42,081 nt of DNA. Origin: UBA1046 sp964624395. GTDB lineage: Bacteria; Bacillota; Clostridia; Saccharofermentanales; DTU023. The notes under the pieces are model-generated. The model was not told where the DNA came from, searched no databases, and saw only the letters and a list, made by a program, of their open reading frames with translations. The translations under genes and the position numbers were made by a program. Shown here one piece after another: positions 40,539 through 42,081 of this stretch. Positions within the stretch are counted from its first letter, which is position 1, and the number at the start of each line of letters is the position of its first letter. The DNA is taken from positions 1 to 42,081 of the forward strand of contig CAZUWY010000007.1 of assembly GCA_964624395.1 (NCBI GenBank), given 5' to 3'.

Positions 40539-41972
40539 ATGGCAACTAATCTCTTTGGAAACAGAACGTTTCGCTGCTTAATCTTCTCGACGATGATTTT
40601 TGCACAATTGTTTACCATTCTTTTGTTTCAACCAAACAAAGTTTCAGCGGCAGGTGATTCTTTTCCTGCTGAGCCTTTTAATGGTATGCAAATAACTTAC
40701 TCAATCTCTGGAGCAAATATTACCGCCAGCGAAGATACGGAGGGTTTTACCACTTCCCGCGTTTTGCGGGGGGAATTGGGAACAGGTCAATTGATCATAA
40801 CAGGTTCGGCCAAGATGGGTAATGGCTATTATGCTGATGTAAAAGCCACTGTAAGTTGTGGGGAGAAAACGGATGAGTTTACCACCAAGATTTTAAGCGG
40901 TTTTCCAGACTTCAATGAAGAGTCATTTCAGATTTCTGTACCGATCCCCGAGGGAGCTGCCCAGGGCAGTTTTTCTATAAATATGGTGGGGGATTATAAT
41001 GCGGGTAATAGATGGCTCGATGTCAGCGGGACATTTACTGCAGAGGGTACAGAGGATGAGGGAACTTCTGAGCAGCCTGACATTGATAGAGGAGAGGATC
41101 CGCCTCCTGGTCCATTGACAGATAAACTGCCAGACTATGGTGGCCAAAAAACACATCGCGGCTATATCGAAAAGATCGAAGGCAAGCCAATCTATATTTC
41201 AGCTGACCCGATCACGCTGCCTCCATCGGAGAGAAAATGGGTTAAATTTATGCCCGGGGAGAAAAATATTCTTCTCTTTGGAGATTGGACTATCAGAACA
41301 CCTTCCGGGGCAAAAATAGTTGCCAAATGGACAACCGGAGCCAGATACGAAATGAAAGAAAGAAGCTGGCTTGATGTGGTTCCCTGGGCCTCACAACATC
41401 CTCCAACAGAAATAGTATTCACCAGGTTGATAGAGGGGGTCATAAATTATTATTATCCCAAAGGGGAGGAAGGTGCCCGCAAACATGAGATTGCACTGAG
41501 GAGGGCCATTGTCGGAATCAAAGGTACGAACTTTGTCGCTGAAGTCAATCAAGAGATGGATCTGATTAAAGTCATTGAGGGGACTGTGGAGGTGACAGCT
41601 GTTGGGACTGATGAGAAGGCAACACTGGCGCCGGGAGAACAGATTTCAGTTACAGATTATGGCCTTGCCAGTATTTCCAGCTTTGACATAGCAAAAGAAA
41701 AGCTAAAATGGGAGAGTTTTTACCAGGAGCTTGAAGGGGCAGATTCTTCAATATTTTTGTTGCTGCTGCTGATTATAGTACCCTTGCTGTCAGCAGTTAT
41801 TATTCTTTTGCTTCTTGTTCTGAAAAAGAGAAAAAAAGCAGCTTTACAGCTGCAGAGCAGTCAGGGCATGCCGGTATATTACCAGGGAGCTTCTAGATTT
41901 TGCGCCGCCTGTGGTTATCCTCTCTCAGCTAATAGTAGATTTTGCGCCAGATGTGGCAGGCAGCAATACTAG
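40539..41972 (+). CDS. Exported FecR-domain protein with membrane anchor and C-terminal zinc ribbon
   Basis: 477 residues. A signal peptide (cleavage near VSA-AG, about residue 38) leads to a beta-rich domain (about 45-175), an acidic Pro-rich linker and a FecR-type domain (about 240-385: DWTIRTPSGAKI, then RAIVGIKGTNFVAEV and VIEGTVEV). A membrane helix (about 405-430), a Lys/Arg stop-transfer and a zinc ribbon (CAACGYPL, then CARCGRQ) end the protein. The order places the FecR domain outside and the zinc ribbon inside the cell. The ATG at 40539 follows GAGCAGG; GTG at 40530 is the alternative. Function is unknown. Confidence 0.78.
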   Translation: MATNLFGNRTFRCLIFSTMIFAQLFTILLFQPNKVSAAGDSFPAEPFNGMQITYSISGANITASEDTEGFTTSRVLRGELGTGQLIITGSAKMGNGYYADVKATVSCGEKTDEFTTKILSGFPDFNEESFQISVPIPEGAAQGSFSINMVGDYNAGNRWLDVSGTFTAEGTEDEGTSEQPDIDRGEDPPPGPLTDKLPDYGGQKTHRGYIEKIEGKPIYISADPITLPPSERKWVKFMPGEKNILLFGDWTIRTPSGAKIVAKWTTGARYEMKERSWLDVVPWASQHPPTEIVFTRLIEGVINYYYPKGEEGARKHEIALRRAIVGIKGTNFVAEVNQEMDLIKVIEGTVEVTAVGTDEKATLAPGEQISVTDYGLASISSFDIAKEKLKWESFYQELEGADSSIFLLLLLIIVPLLSAVIILLLLVLKKRKKAALQLQSSQGMPVYYQGASRFCAACGYPLSANSRFCARCGRQQY

Positions 41973-42037
41973 TTTTGTGCTCAAAAAAGAGCAGGGTCTT
42001 AAAAAAATAGACTCAAAAGATTGAATGCCAAAAAACA

Positions 42038-42069
42038 AAACGACCTTCCTAAGCCAAGGAAAATCGTTT
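42038..42069 (+). terminator. Possible weak terminator after the FecR gene
   Basis: AAACGA (42038-42043) pairs with TCGTTT (42064-42069) and TTCCT (42046-42050) with AGGAA (42057-42061), across a symmetric 2x2 internal loop. It is followed by ATTTCT rather than a clear T tract, and the window ends 12 bases later. Confidence 0.3.
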
Positions 42070-42081
42070 ATTTCTGGCGGA

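Noticed and set aside
1..42081. tRNA or rRNA genes, CRISPR arrays, insertion sequences, integrases.
   Set aside because: No clover-leaf, rRNA-like segment, regularly spaced repeat array, transposase or recombinase motif was seen on either strand.

Overview
The window is a draft-genome segment of a mid-GC, low-complexity-tolerant Firmicute, most likely an anaerobic member of class Clostridia. The evidence is gene order (rimP-nusA-ylxR-L7Ae-infB-rbfA; a dcw division and wall cluster; recG-rsmD-coaD followed by a coiled-coil gene), Firmicute-type Shine-Dalgarno sites and use of TTG and GTG starts. A genus cannot be named safely. A run of 100 N at 38318-38417 is a scaffold gap, so the part to its right is only joined by scaffolding.

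Layout. (1) 137-9067: a translation and RNA-maturation operon, rimP, nusA, rnpM/ylxR, an L7Ae-like gene, infB, rbfA, nrnA, truB and ribF, behind a strong extended -10 promoter and a leader hairpin. (2) 9114-11696: lgt and a rodA-type SEDS gene, closed by an intrinsic terminator. (3) 11752-24420: the dcw cluster, mraZ, rsmH, ftsL-like, a PASTA-bearing ftsI/spoVD-type PBP, murF, mraY, ftsW, murG, ftsQ, sbp and ftsZ, closed by a strong terminator. murE, murD, murC, murB and ftsA are absent. mraZ is preceded by a promoter and by four GT-initial hexamers with 10-11 bp periodicity, the expected pattern for MraZ autoregulation. (4) 24437-33125: nrdR, an OmpR-family response regulator and histidine kinase, an HtrA-like protein without its catalytic histidine, nth, recG, rsmD, coaD and a coiled-coil protein. 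(5) 33128-37398: a lipoprotein class B PBP with an MecA_N-type N-terminal region, and a DUF2079 membrane protein. They converge on a D-Ala-D-Ala ligase gene cut by the gap.

(6) Right of the gap the character changes to accessory DNA. A minus-strand two-gene toxin-antitoxin module (38705-40145) pairs an MqsR-like putative toxin with an antitoxin that fuses an MqsA-type zinc finger, a helix-turn-helix and a Panacea/SocA-like (DUF4065) domain. It has its own promoter, a 26-bp dyad and a terminator. A 390-bp intergenic region with further palindromes leads to an exported FecR-domain protein with a C-terminal membrane anchor and a cytoplasmic zinc ribbon.

How the genes work together. Most of the window supports growth: ribosome maturation and initiation, peptidoglycan precursor synthesis (MurF, MraY, MurG, Ddl), polymerisation (RodA, FtsW and two class B PBPs), the Z-ring, lipoprotein maturation (Lgt, for which the B-type PBP lipoprotein is a likely substrate) and envelope signalling. 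The most unusual elements are the Panacea-type toxin-antitoxin module, the degenerate HtrA next to a two-component system, the RibF with no recognisable riboflavin-kinase motif, and the FecR/zinc-ribbon protein.
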